A program made the translations under genes and the position numbers. A DNA stretch of 64,000 nt, from the NCBI RefSeq assembly GCF_000686845.1, contig NZ_JMLS01000003.1:62001-126000 (forward strand), given 5' to 3'. This DNA is from Paenibacillus sp. UNC451MF (GTDB lineage Bacteria; Bacillota; Bacilli; Paenibacillales; NBRC-103111). Positions 43,980 through 52,807 of the stretch are shown one piece after another (position 1 is the stretch's first letter; every line of letters starts with the position of its first letter). The notes under the pieces were generated by a model, which saw only the letters and a list, made by a program, of their open reading frames with translations, was not told the DNA's origin and did not search any database.

Positions 43980-44126
43980 ATGGATAATGCTAAAGCAAAT
44001 ACTAAAAATAACCCAAACTTTAAAGAAAATAAATTTACAGAGGATGAAGCTGTCGTCCACGCAGAGAATGCTGCTGATGTTCCTCCGAGCTTAAATGAAA
44101 TACCTAAGCAAACGAACCCGCAGTAA
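43980..44126 (+). CDS. Small Asn-rich protein, 48 aa, unknown
   Basis: The ORF encodes 48 residues beginning MDNAKANTKNNPNFKENKF, acidic and Asn-rich with no hydrophobic segment. AGAGGGGGTG lies about eight bases upstream, and a strong terminator begins 13 bases after the stop, so the unit is complete. Composition resembles small proteins of spores or of stationary phase; there is no family match that I can name. Confidence 0.65.
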   Translation: MDNAKANTKNNPNFKENKFTEDEAVVHAENAADVPPSLNEIPKQTNPQ

Positions 44127-44138
44127 AAAAATGCAAAG

Positions 44139-44180
44139 AAAAACCGCCGCAGCCTCAATGAGGTTACGGCGGTTTTGGTT
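44139..44180. terminator. Bidirectional terminator
   Basis: The stem AAAACCGCCG/CGGCGGTTTT has an inner CCTC/GAGG pairing. It ends the small gene on the plus strand and the rhamnosidase transcript on the minus strand. Confidence 0.9.
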
Positions 44181-44230
44181 TGTGAGGATGAGAGTTGGCA
44201 TAATCAAGAGTATAGCAGGGATATTTGGAA

Positions 44231-46924
44231 TTAGATTGCACTAATAAATTCATACTGTCCCGATAAAAGACGAACGACAGAATAACCTGCTTCATGAAAC
44301 AGGAACTCGATATCCTTACAGTCTTCTATAAGAATACCACTTTCCTTAATAGAGGCCCCCTTTACAGAGGGGATATACACATCCGCGTCGCAATTTACGG
44401 GAATGGTTATTTTTAAAGTGAGTTGAGTCCATTCATTCATAACTAGTTCCCGCGCCCATTCGACACGAATTTTTCCAACTGGGAGTAGATGTTCTGCTTT
44501 AGCTCTATCCAAGTTAAAAGGCAAAAACGGTTTAATCGATATTTGATAGGAATCGGTCGAGGCTTCATACTGGTAATGAATTCCTGATAACCCTTGATAG
44601 AGCCACTCTTCCAAATGTCCCAGCATAAAATGGTTTTGTGATTTGCCAACCGTTGGGCCGTCCCACGCTTCTGTTAAGGACGTTGCCCCATGTGCTATCT
44701 GATAACCATAGCTTGGGTGATCGGTTGTTCGCGTCATTTCGTATATCACGTCTGACCGACCATTCATAGCTAATGCGTGCAGAACATACCGGTGGCCTAC
44801 ATCACCTGCAGTCGTATGATAACCGTGTAGACGGATGTCCTCAATTAAATGAGAAAGAACATTTTCTTTGTGATGGTCATCGACGAGCCCCAATACTAGC
44901 GGCAATGCGTTGGACGCTTGACTCCCTGTTGCGTAGTTGGATGTTTCAGGGTGGAAGAAGGCATCATTGAACGCTGTTTTAATTTTCTCCCGTAACGCCG
45001 CGTATTGTTCGGAATCTGTATGATAATTTAATAAGCCCGCCATTTGTGCAAAAATATCAACCATGTGATAATAAATCGCTGTTTCCGTATGAGAGACAGG
45101 CGTGTTCTTAGCAAAACCGGGATCACCCACGCCAACATCGTACCAATCTCCAAGGCCACCTTGAACGATAAAAGAATCCGAGCCTTGAGTCACGTAATCG
45201 ATATAGGCTTTCATTCCAGGATAATGCTCCTTCATGGTTCGAGTGTTCCCATATAGGCGGTAAAGATTCCAAGCTGTAAGTACATAGGCAGCTCCCCAGG
45301 ATACGGAATCGCGAAAGCAGTGCCATTGCTCGGAAAATACGACATATTCCGGTGCTGTTGTCGGTACCATGCCGTTAGAGAGCTGAGCGTCACGGATGTC
45401 TTCCATTGATTTGACCAACAAGGATTCAATCTGATAATTATACGCTACGGATGGACCCATCAGATGAATTTGCTCGAGCCAACCAAGCTTTTCACGGTGA
45501 GGGCAATCGGTGAAAATACTTTTCATATTGCTTAAAATGGACCAATTAATCAATTCATGAGTTCGGTTAAGCAGCATGTCCGAGCATTCGAAGCTTCCGG
45601 TAACCGGCGTATCTGGATAAATCATTTGGCCTTCGAATCGGAGCAACCTTGCGCTATCGGTTGGTTTTCGTTCTCCCGCTAGAGCGGACGGGATTGCACC
45701 TTCGATCTGTACATAACGGAAACCGGTATAGGTGAAGCGGGGCTTCCACACTTCCTCACCAGAACCTTCGAGGGTATAGTGCAGCTTGGTAGGGGAACCG
45801 GTCCACTTCTGATTGACGGTTCCATCTTCTTTCAACAATTCTGCAGGGGTCAAAGTAACTCTGGTTCCTGCAGGACCTTGCACGGACAGTTCGACCCAGC
45901 CGGAGAAGTTTTGTCCGAGATCGGCAACGTACAAGCCTGGAGAAGGCTGACTGAAGCTTACTGGCTGGAAGTTCTTCATCACCTTCAATGGAGATGTCCC
46001 TTGCGATTTCAGCTTTCCCGCAGGAGCCTCTACAAGTGCTGCATTCTTCCATGTAGCATGTCCCTGAAACCCAGACTGATCCCAACCCCTCTGCATCAGG
46101 CGGGCATCGAAGTCCTCGCCACCATATATACATGAAAAGGTGATAGGCCCAGAGGAGGTCCGCCATCCCGGGTGGCTAGGAACCGTTAAGGTAGTGCCGT
46201 CCGCATAGGTGATTTCAAGCTGAACCAAGCATTTGGGATCGCCAAACGAGCCTTTGTATTTGCGATATCTGCCTCCCGTCACATTGTAAAAGCCATTGCC
46301 AAGCATAACTCCTACTGCATTGGAGCCCTCGTGAACATCGTCAGTCACATCATATACGCAATATAGGCAGGTCTTATGATAATTTGTCCAGCCAGGCTCC
46401 AATACGTTGTCGCTAATCTTGCTTCCGTTCAAACGGAGTTCGAAATGTCCTAGGCCGCACACATAAGCACGTGCTCTTGCAACAGGCCTATCGAGGGTAA
46501 ATTCATGTCTGAACAAGGGGAGTGAAGCAGGAGCGTCATGCTCCTGATCAGACTCACCGATCCAGCTTGCAGACCAATCATGCGTTTCCATAAGACCCAT
46601 TTCCCACCAAGACACCGGACTTTCGATCATTTTATTGTTCTGATCCCACACCTGCACTTTCCAATAATAACGCTGGCGAGATAACAGCTGTGTACCTTTG
46701 TACTCAATATGAATGTTTTTTCGGCTCTCTATTTTTCCGCTATCCCATATGTCGCTAGATTCACCATGTATGCCCTCCACAGAAGTGGACACAAGGATAC
46801 GGTATGCGGTTTGAAGCTGAGCACGAATTGGCTCATTCTTATAGCTCCAGCTGAAGGAGGGAGTAACTGCATCGATTCCGATCGGGCAAATTTTGCTTTC
46901 TACCAACATCTCACCAAACTGCAT
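44231..46924 (-). CDS. Alpha-L-rhamnosidase, GH78
   Basis: The protein has 897 residues and no signal peptide, so it should act on imported rhamnosides. The usual GH78 layout is present: an N-terminal beta domain, a carbohydrate-binding-type beta domain around 110-300, a concanavalin-like domain, then the (alpha/alpha)6 catalytic barrel from about 430 with FTDCPHREKLGWLEQIHL, a variant of the GH78 catalytic block, and a C-terminal beta domain. The start is the ATG at 46924, 11 bases after AAGGAG; a TTG three codons upstream is too close to that site. It follows the propeller gene by 31 bases in one operon. Confidence 0.92.
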   Translation of the reverse strand: MQFGEMLVESKICPIGIDAVTPSFSWSYKNEPIRAQLQTAYRILVSTSVEGIHGESSDIWDSGKIESRKNIHIEYKGTQLLSRQRYYWKVQVWDQNNKMIESPVSWWEMGLMETHDWSASWIGESDQEHDAPASLPLFRHEFTLDRPVARARAYVCGLGHFELRLNGSKISDNVLEPGWTNYHKTCLYCVYDVTDDVHEGSNAVGVMLGNGFYNVTGGRYRKYKGSFGDPKCLVQLEITYADGTTLTVPSHPGWRTSSGPITFSCIYGGEDFDARLMQRGWDQSGFQGHATWKNAALVEAPAGKLKSQGTSPLKVMKNFQPVSFSQPSPGLYVADLGQNFSGWVELSVQGPAGTRVTLTPAELLKEDGTVNQKWTGSPTKLHYTLEGSGEEVWKPRFTYTGFRYVQIEGAIPSALAGERKPTDSARLLRFEGQMIYPDTPVTGSFECSDMLLNRTHELINWSILSNMKSIFTDCPHREKLGWLEQIHLMGPSVAYNYQIESLLVKSMEDIRDAQLSNGMVPTTAPEYVVFSEQWHCFRDSVSWGAAYVLTAWNLYRLYGNTRTMKEHYPGMKAYIDYVTQGSDSFIVQGGLGDWYDVGVGDPGFAKNTPVSHTETAIYYHMVDIFAQMAGLLNYHTDSEQYAALREKIKTAFNDAFFHPETSNYATGSQASNALPLVLGLVDDHHKENVLSHLIEDIRLHGYHTTAGDVGHRYVLHALAMNGRSDVIYEMTRTTDHPSYGYQIAHGATSLTEAWDGPTVGKSQNHFMLGHLEEWLYQGLSGIHYQYEASTDSYQISIKPFLPFNLDRAKAEHLLPVGKIRVEWARELVMNEWTQLTLKITIPVNCDADVYIPSVKGASIKESGILIEDCKDIEFLFHEAGYSVVRLLSGQYEFISAI

Positions 46925-46955
46925 CGTTATCAAGTCTCCTTAATGGAAAAAGTTG

Positions 46956-47960
46956 TCATTCGTTAAAAATAGGATGCGATGCAGCGACCGTAATCGAGCG
47001 GAACTCCTTGCCATAATTACGGGTTGGATCTCCTTCTTTAAACAGCCTGCAAGAGCAGTAGAAGTGATACAATACCCCGTTATACGTTATAACGGATGGC
47101 TTGTGGGCGAAGATAGAGTCAATGCTTCCTTGCTCACCTACGGTGATGATCGGCTCTGGATATTTGTCCCAATGGATGAGATCCTGGGATAAGGCAATGC
47201 CTTCTTGAGCTTGCTTGTAATTGTAGCCAAAGTAATACATCGCCCACTGATTACCGTGAAGCAGAACGCATGGATCACTGACAAAACCGGAGTCCCAACG
47301 GTCCGCAGAGACGTGCAGGACAGGATTATGCTCATATCTGTTCCACTGCTTTAGGTCGGAGGAGAAGGCTACTCCTGTTTGCTCGATCCATCTGCCTTTG
47401 TTTTTGTTTTTAGCATTATAAAATAAATAGAATTTGTTTTCGTGCTCAACAAGGCATTCTTTATACAGGCCACCTTTCTCCCAATCTGCGCCTTCCTCAG
47501 GAGTGAGGATCGGGTCCGGACATCTATGCCAGGTCAACAGGTCCTCATCATCAGTCCAGGCAATGCCGATTTTGGCGGAGCCTTCCTCATAGCCTGTCTC
47601 AGGATAGGCGTGATAGACTAGCCAATATTTATCGTTCCATTTTTTGAGCACAGGCGGGGCTTCGATTCGGTTCTCCTTCATTATCCAAGTGCCGGCAATA
47701 TTGACTGAGTCCCATCCGGAACCTTCATTTCTACGTAAAATGACGCTAAGATGCTCCCAATTCAGCAGATCTTCACTTGTCGCCAAAGCCGTTTGATAGC
47801 CGGTTCCGTCGAAACCGACATACATCATGTAAAACTTCTCATTATGCTGAAATACAAAGGGACAATCGACGGCATTTTCGTCAAAATGGCCAGGAATACC
47901 TGATCCTACCAGGACCGGTTTGCCGTATTTGTAAGGAGTTAAATAGGCTTGAATATCCAT
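46956..47960 (-). CDS. Five-bladed beta-propeller glycoside hydrolase (GH43/GH32/GH130-like)
   Basis: The protein has 334 residues and no signal peptide. Repeating blades with ATSEDLLNWEHL, AFSSDLKQWNRYEHNPVL and ALSQDLIHWDKY are the S-x-D-L-x-x-W pattern of propeller glycosidases. Acidic residues in NAVDCPFVFQ and IEAPPVLKK could be the nucleophile or base and a transition-state residue. The exact family is not clear. It is the first gene of a two-gene minus-strand operon with the GH78 enzyme, suggesting action on the same rhamnose-containing glycan. Confidence 0.78.
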   Translation of the reverse strand: MDIQAYLTPYKYGKPVLVGSGIPGHFDENAVDCPFVFQHNEKFYMMYVGFDGTGYQTALATSEDLLNWEHLSVILRRNEGSGWDSVNIAGTWIMKENRIEAPPVLKKWNDKYWLVYHAYPETGYEEGSAKIGIAWTDDEDLLTWHRCPDPILTPEEGADWEKGGLYKECLVEHENKFYLFYNAKNKNKGRWIEQTGVAFSSDLKQWNRYEHNPVLHVSADRWDSGFVSDPCVLLHGNQWAMYYFGYNYKQAQEGIALSQDLIHWDKYPEPIITVGEQGSIDSIFAHKPSVITYNGVLYHFYCSCRLFKEGDPTRNYGKEFRSITVAASHPIFNE

Positions 47961-48212
47961 AAGAACACACCTTTTTTAGTTTTTTAACTGCTGATCCTAT
48001 TTGTACGTGACCTCTATCTGAAGAGTACTACAGGTGATTAGCTCGCCAAGAGGGTTATAGTATCTGATCTATAGGTTGATTGGACTTTTCGGTTAATCAT
48101 CTCCAAGTTAATGGTTTGAATCCCCCATTTGCGGAACGTTCAATTGAGCTTATAGTAGGAGAAAAGGATTTATAGCAAGTATTTCTATAACCCCGACAAG
48201 GAGCTGAAGCCG
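47961..48212. other. Divergent intergenic region of the glycan locus
   Basis: This 252-base gap separates the minus-strand propeller/GH78 operon from the plus-strand aldolase operon, so it should hold promoters for both. I see no convincing -35/-10 pair. A sequence CTATAGGTTGA at 48069-48079 resembles CTATAGATTGA at 60711-60721, upstream of another glycosidase gene. Confidence 0.35.
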
Positions 48213-49148
48213 TTGAAAAATAATATTCCAACCGGAGTCTGGCCGACGATGATTACTCCGTTCACGAATTCCAATGAGGTGGATTATATAGCATTGGAAC
48301 AGCTGATTGAGTGGTACATTAACCAAGGCGTTCATGGTTTATTCGCGGTATGTCAATCAAGCGAAATGTTTTACCTTTCCCTTGAGGAAAGGGTGCGAAT
48401 CGCACGGTTCGTTAAGGAAAAGTCTGATGGTCGAGTGCCGGTTATTGCTTCGGGGCATATATCGGATGGATTTGATGATCAGGTGGATGAACTGCAGCGG
48501 ATGGCGGACACGGGAGTCGATGCGGTCGTGCTGGTTAGCAACAGGCTGGCGTCTTCAGAGGAATCGGACGAAGTCTGGAGTCATCGCACCCAGCAGCTGC
48601 TTGATCGGATACCGGATGTGTCGTTCGGCATATATGAATGTCCTTACCCTTACAAAAGATTGCTGACCCCGACCATGCTCGAATGGTGCGCAGATTCGGG
48701 GCGTTTCTTGTTTCTTAAGGATACCTCCTGCGATATAAACAGTATTGCTGACAAATTGGATGCAGTAAGGGGGAGTCAGTTGCAAATATTTAACGCCAAC
48801 TCAGCTACTCTGCTGGAATCCTTGAAGCTGGGAGCGGCTGGGTTTAGCGGTGTAATGGCTAATTTCCACCCTGATTTATATGTGCGACTAACGGAGCTAT
48901 GGAGTGTTGAACCGGATGCTGCGGAGACGATTCAGTCATTTGCAGGAGCTGCCTCCTTAGTGGAGCTGCAGATGTATCCAATTAATGCGAAGTATCACTT
49001 ACAGCAAAGAGGACTCCCGATCACATTACATTGTCGTTCCAAAGACGCCAGTGCGTTTAGAGAAAATCACCGACGAGAAGTGGAACAACTGGATTCATTA
49101 TATAAATTAGTAAAGGGAGGGTTTCTTAATGCCGTTTCAAGCAAATGA
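48213..49148 (+). CDS. DapA/N-acetylneuraminate lyase family aldolase
   Basis: The protein has 311 residues and is a class I aldolase of the dihydrodipicolinate synthase family. The Schiff-base Lys is in GRFLFLKDTSCD, the proton-relay Tyr in FGIYECPYPY, and GVHGLFAVCQSSEMFYLS replaces the usual G-T-T-G-E motif. The change from TTGE to SSEM argues against true DapA. In this context it may cleave a 2-keto-3-deoxy sugar acid or sialic acid-type compound. The start is TTG, nine bases after AAGGAG. Its end overlaps the next gene by 20 bases. Confidence 0.85.
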   Translation: MKNNIPTGVWPTMITPFTNSNEVDYIALEQLIEWYINQGVHGLFAVCQSSEMFYLSLEERVRIARFVKEKSDGRVPVIASGHISDGFDDQVDELQRMADTGVDAVVLVSNRLASSEESDEVWSHRTQQLLDRIPDVSFGIYECPYPYKRLLTPTMLEWCADSGRFLFLKDTSCDINSIADKLDAVRGSQLQIFNANSATLLESLKLGAAGFSGVMANFHPDLYVRLTELWSVEPDAAETIQSFAGAASLVELQMYPINAKYHLQQRGLPITLHCRSKDASAFRENHRREVEQLDSLYKLVKGGFLNAVSSK

Positions 49149-49761
49149 TAGAATTGTATTTATAGGTGACAGTATTACGGACAAGGGAAGGAAAAAAGAC
49201 CCCTTAAAGCTGGGGTCAGGCTACGTGCGGATGCTGCATGATTCCCTATTGGCTCTATACCCTGAGCTTTCCTTGAAGGTAATCAATGAAGGCGTATCTG
49301 GAAATCGTGTGATCGATTTGGCCAGACGGTGGACGCTAGATGTCATGGATCACCGGCCGCAATGGATTTCGATTTCGATTGGAATCAACGATGTGTGGAG
49401 ACAGTTGGATTCGCCGGATGGTGAACAGGTTTACCCTGATCGATTCGAATCGGTATACCGAGGTTTGTTAGATCAGACCCAATCGCTTCCTAATTGCCGT
49501 CTTGTTCTTATGCAGCCAACCATAATAAAGGAATATCCGGATACGACAGGAAATTTGCTGTTAAAGCCATATGTGGAAATCGTCGATCGGTTAGCTGAAG
49601 AATTTCAAGCCGTCCTCGTACCGACGCATCAAGCGTTCCTTCATTTTTTACAATGTAATACCGGACTGGATTTAACAACAGACGGAGTTCATATGAACAG
49701 TCTCGGGGATACGCTAATGGCGTCAACGTGGCTTGAAGCGGTGCGAAGTTCTAAGAAATAG
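49129..49761 (+). CDS. SGNH/GDSL-family esterase
   Basis: The protein has 210 residues. Block I is FIGDSITDKGR with the nucleophile Ser, block II is NEGVSGNRVIDL, block III is GINDVWR and block V is TDGVHMNS with the catalytic Asp and His. It has no signal peptide. Related intracellular members remove acetyl groups from sugars such as rhamnogalacturonan or xylan fragments. GGGAGGG precedes the ATG, which lies inside the end of the aldolase gene, so the two are translationally linked. Confidence 0.9.
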   Translation: MPFQANDRIVFIGDSITDKGRKKDPLKLGSGYVRMLHDSLLALYPELSLKVINEGVSGNRVIDLARRWTLDVMDHRPQWISISIGINDVWRQLDSPDGEQVYPDRFESVYRGLLDQTQSLPNCRLVLMQPTIIKEYPDTTGNLLLKPYVEIVDRLAEEFQAVLVPTHQAFLHFLQCNTGLDLTTDGVHMNSLGDTLMASTWLEAVRSSKK

Positions 49762-49795
49762 GCCATGTAAAAGTAAATTGTTGATATACACCTAC

Positions 49796-49827
49796 AAACC
49801 GGGAGCTAATGTTAGTTCCCGGTTTTC
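49796..49827 (+). terminator. Terminator after the GDSL esterase
   Basis: A 14-base arm AAACCGGGAGCTAA pairs with TTAGTTCCCGGTTT (one G-U), with a two-base loop in the longest pairing, followed by TC. Confidence 0.85.
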
Positions 49828-50066
49828 TAATGCTTACCTTCGAAAAGATCACGAATTCCATTTATCCAATGCTAAAAAAGAGTCTGGTCATTAATAAAGG
49901 GTCAGAAAATACATGAATGGTGCAAGCCGTCGCCTATAAATAGGATGAATTCGCCCTATAATGGGTCATTGTCATTCCTGTAAACTTTAAATCAAGTTAC
50001 TTTATCAAAAGAGTCCTCGGAGCTTCTGAGTGAATTGCCGAGAATCTGACCATGGGGGGTAAGAGG
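49828..50066 (+). promoter_or_regulatory. Promoter region of the second GH78 operon
   Basis: TATAAT lies at 49957-49962 without a good -35 box, which fits activator-dependent control. Two near-palindromes, CCTATAAATAGG (49933-49944) and CCCTATAATGGG (49954-49965), lie 21 bases apart, two helical turns. The ten-base string TCGCCCTATA (49951-49960) recurs at 60706-60715 upstream of another glycosidase gene. No ORF with a ribosome binding site was seen here. Confidence 0.4.
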
Positions 50067-52784
50067 ATGAGAGTTAGCGATTTAAAGACGGAATACATCG
50101 AAAATCCGTTAGGTCTCGATACGTCCGAGCCGAGATTAAGCTGGATTATTGAATCTGAAATATACGGTCAGTTCCAGACGGCCTATCAAGTGATAGTTGC
50201 TAGTTGTCCACAATTGTTGCATGACAATAAAAGCGATGTTTGGGACAGCGGTAAGGTGCTATCCGACCAATCTTTGAACGTGGTTTACAAAGGGAAATTG
50301 CTCGAATCAAGACAGGTTTATTACTGGAAAGTCAGAGTTTGGGATAAACACGATAACTCTTCTCCATGGAGCAGCATTGCACGATGGTCTATGGGTATGC
50401 TTAACGGCAATGAATGGCAGGCTAGCTGGATTGGACGAACTAAGCCTGAAACGGCTGATCTTCTGCCGTCTCCGTATTTCAGGAAAACATTGCGCGTGGA
50501 AAAGCCAGTCAAGCAAGCCCTGTTATACGCAAGCGCCTTAGGATTGTATGAACTATATGTGAATGGCGAAAGAGTCAGTGATGATTATTTTGCACCGGGG
50601 TGGACTGATTATAACATTAGAGTACAGTATCAAACCTACGATGTGACTGCTCATCTTCTCACAGGGGAGGCTACATTGGGAGCCATTGTAGGAACGGGTT
50701 GGTATTGTGGTTATGTAGGAATGTTCGGCCCGAACCGTTACGGAGATAACCCTCATGTACTCATCGAGCTGCAAATTGAATATGAGGATGGGACTACTCA
50801 GGTGGTGGTAACGGATGAATCTTGGAAGACGTTGTCAGGGCCCATTCTCTATTCAGATTTGCTCAAAGGTGAAACGTATGATGCCCGTTTGGAGCCTACA
50901 GGATGGAAGCTTCCCGGATTCGACGATTCATCTTGGGATGCTCCGGTTGTACTTAGCTCTTATGACGGAGTGATGACCGCACAGGTGGACCCGCCCGTAC
51001 AAGTAATGAAGGAATTGCTTCCGGTTAGCATGAAAAAAACGGACCGAGGCACCTACATGTTTGACATGGGGCAGAATATGGTCGGTTGGGTTCGACTTCA
51101 GATCGAAAGTAGTCAATCTGGTCAAGAGATAACCGTTGCTTGTGCAGAAATGCTAAATAGCGATAATACTTTGTACAGTATAAATCTTCGGGAAGCGGTA
51201 CAGCAGGAGAAATATATCCTAGATGGGCAAAAGGAAGTAATGCTGGAGCCGCACTTTACTTTTCATGGGTTCCGTTATGTTGAAGTGACGGGGCTAATTC
51301 ATGCACCAACATTGAATTCGGTTATCGGAAGGGTCATTCATTCGGCAACGCCGCAAACAGGCTGGATAGAAACCTCGAATGTGATGCTCAATAAGCTGCT
51401 GAGTAATATCGAGTGGGGGCAACGCGGTAACTTTATTAGCGTTCCGACCGATTGCCCGCAGCGTGATGAGAGGCTGGGATGGACGGGGGATGCGCAGATT
51501 TTTGCCCGGACGGCTAGTTATAACATGGATGTAGCACGATTTTTCAATAAATATATGACGGATGTTATCGATGCGCAGCAGCCTTCAGGAGCTTTTCCAG
51601 ATGTAGCGCCGGACTCAGGCTGGGAGCATTTTAAGCACAACCATAAAGAGCTTAACTGGCATGCGCCGGATAACGGCGGCTGGGGAGATGCTGGCGTTAT
51701 TATTCCTTGGACCGTCTACCAAGTGTATGGCGATCTGAGAATATTGGAGAATAGCTATCCGGCTATGGTCAAATGGGTGGAATATTTAAAAGAAAACAGC
51801 AGCGGTCTAATCCGACCTGGCTACTCGAACTATGGAGACTGGCTCTCCATCAATGCTGAAACACCGAAGGATGTTCTGGATACCGCTTATTTTGCTTACA
51901 GTACCGTATTGCTTTCCAAAGCAGCCAAAGCACTTGGAAAGGATGAGGACGCGCGTAAATATACAGAGCTGTTCGAGGCGATTAAACAAGCTTTCGGTAC
52001 TGCGTTCGTGGATGTTGATGGTCGCATCAAAGGGGATACGCAGACGGTTTACGTGCTTGCGTTGAAAATGAACTTGCTGACAGAGACCCAGCGTACACTT
52101 GCCATAAAATATTTGGTGGATAACATTCAGGAGCATGGCAATCACTTGACGACCGGGTTTCTTGGAGTAGGATATTTGCTTCCTGCGCTAACCGAGATGG
52201 GGAGAGAAGATGTTGCCTATTCCTTGTTAATTCAGGATACGTTCCCTTCTTGGTTGTATTCAGTCAAGCACGGAGCGACAACGATTTGGGAACGGTGGGA
52301 TGCCTGGACGGAAACGGATGGCTTCCAAAATCCAGGCATGAACTCCTTCAATCATTATTCATTAGGTTCTGTCGGAGAGTGGATGTACCAGACAATCCTT
52401 GGTATCAATACCGTGGAAGATCAGCCGGGATATAAGCACATAGTGATACATCCCCGTCCGGGAGGCGGGCTGCATTTTGCAAAAGGAGAATTCAAGTCCG
52501 TGTACGGTACTATCAACGTGGAATGGAAGCACGAGAAGTCCTATTTCATTATGAAGGTTCGCATTCCTGTGAACACAACAGCTACTATCCATGTTCCAGG
52601 TAGGGTTGTGAATGACGATCAACAAGATAGCCAACCGGCTCTTCGTCTTATGAGCTCAGAACAAAATCAGACGGTATACGAAGCAGGCTCTGGGAGCTAC
52701 ACTTTCATATCCAAATTGGCGAAAAGCAGCACAGGCTCAGGAATGGAACCTGGCTTGAGCTTGTCGTATGAAAAGAGTTCTTAA
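50067..52784 (+). CDS. Alpha-L-rhamnosidase, GH78 (second copy)
   Basis: The protein has 905 residues and no signal peptide. It has the same domain order as the enzyme at 44231, but the catalytic block is the standard TDCPQRDERLGWTGDAQIF, and WGDAGVIIPWTVYQ and NHYSLGSVGEWMY follow in the (alpha/alpha)6 barrel. The two rhamnosidases are clearly different subfamilies, suggesting two rhamnose linkages in the substrate. The start is taken at ATG 50067; an ATG five codons upstream is in frame but overlaps the G-rich ribosome binding site. The fucosidase gene follows after 23 bases. Confidence 0.93.
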   Translation: MRVSDLKTEYIENPLGLDTSEPRLSWIIESEIYGQFQTAYQVIVASCPQLLHDNKSDVWDSGKVLSDQSLNVVYKGKLLESRQVYYWKVRVWDKHDNSSPWSSIARWSMGMLNGNEWQASWIGRTKPETADLLPSPYFRKTLRVEKPVKQALLYASALGLYELYVNGERVSDDYFAPGWTDYNIRVQYQTYDVTAHLLTGEATLGAIVGTGWYCGYVGMFGPNRYGDNPHVLIELQIEYEDGTTQVVVTDESWKTLSGPILYSDLLKGETYDARLEPTGWKLPGFDDSSWDAPVVLSSYDGVMTAQVDPPVQVMKELLPVSMKKTDRGTYMFDMGQNMVGWVRLQIESSQSGQEITVACAEMLNSDNTLYSINLREAVQQEKYILDGQKEVMLEPHFTFHGFRYVEVTGLIHAPTLNSVIGRVIHSATPQTGWIETSNVMLNKLLSNIEWGQRGNFISVPTDCPQRDERLGWTGDAQIFARTASYNMDVARFFNKYMTDVIDAQQPSGAFPDVAPDSGWEHFKHNHKELNWHAPDNGGWGDAGVIIPWTVYQVYGDLRILENSYPAMVKWVEYLKENSSGLIRPGYSNYGDWLSINAETPKDVLDTAYFAYSTVLLSKAAKALGKDEDARKYTELFEAIKQAFGTAFVDVDGRIKGDTQTVYVLALKMNLLTETQRTLAIKYLVDNIQEHGNHLTTGFLGVGYLLPALTEMGREDVAYSLLIQDTFPSWLYSVKHGATTIWERWDAWTETDGFQNPGMNSFNHYSLGSVGEWMYQTILGINTVEDQPGYKHIVIHPRPGGGLHFAKGEFKSVYGTINVEWKHEKSYFIMKVRIPVNTTATIHVPGRVVNDDQQDSQPALRLMSSEQNQTVYEAGSGSYTFISKLAKSSTGSGMEPGLSLSYEKSS

Positions 52785-52807
52785 TTAAATGCAAGGAGGA
52801 AAAACAC

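Noticed and set aside
45756-46166. 136-codon minus-strand ORF inside the first GH78 gene
   Set aside because: It is a same-strand frame-shifted shadow of the rhamnosidase with no ribosome binding site.
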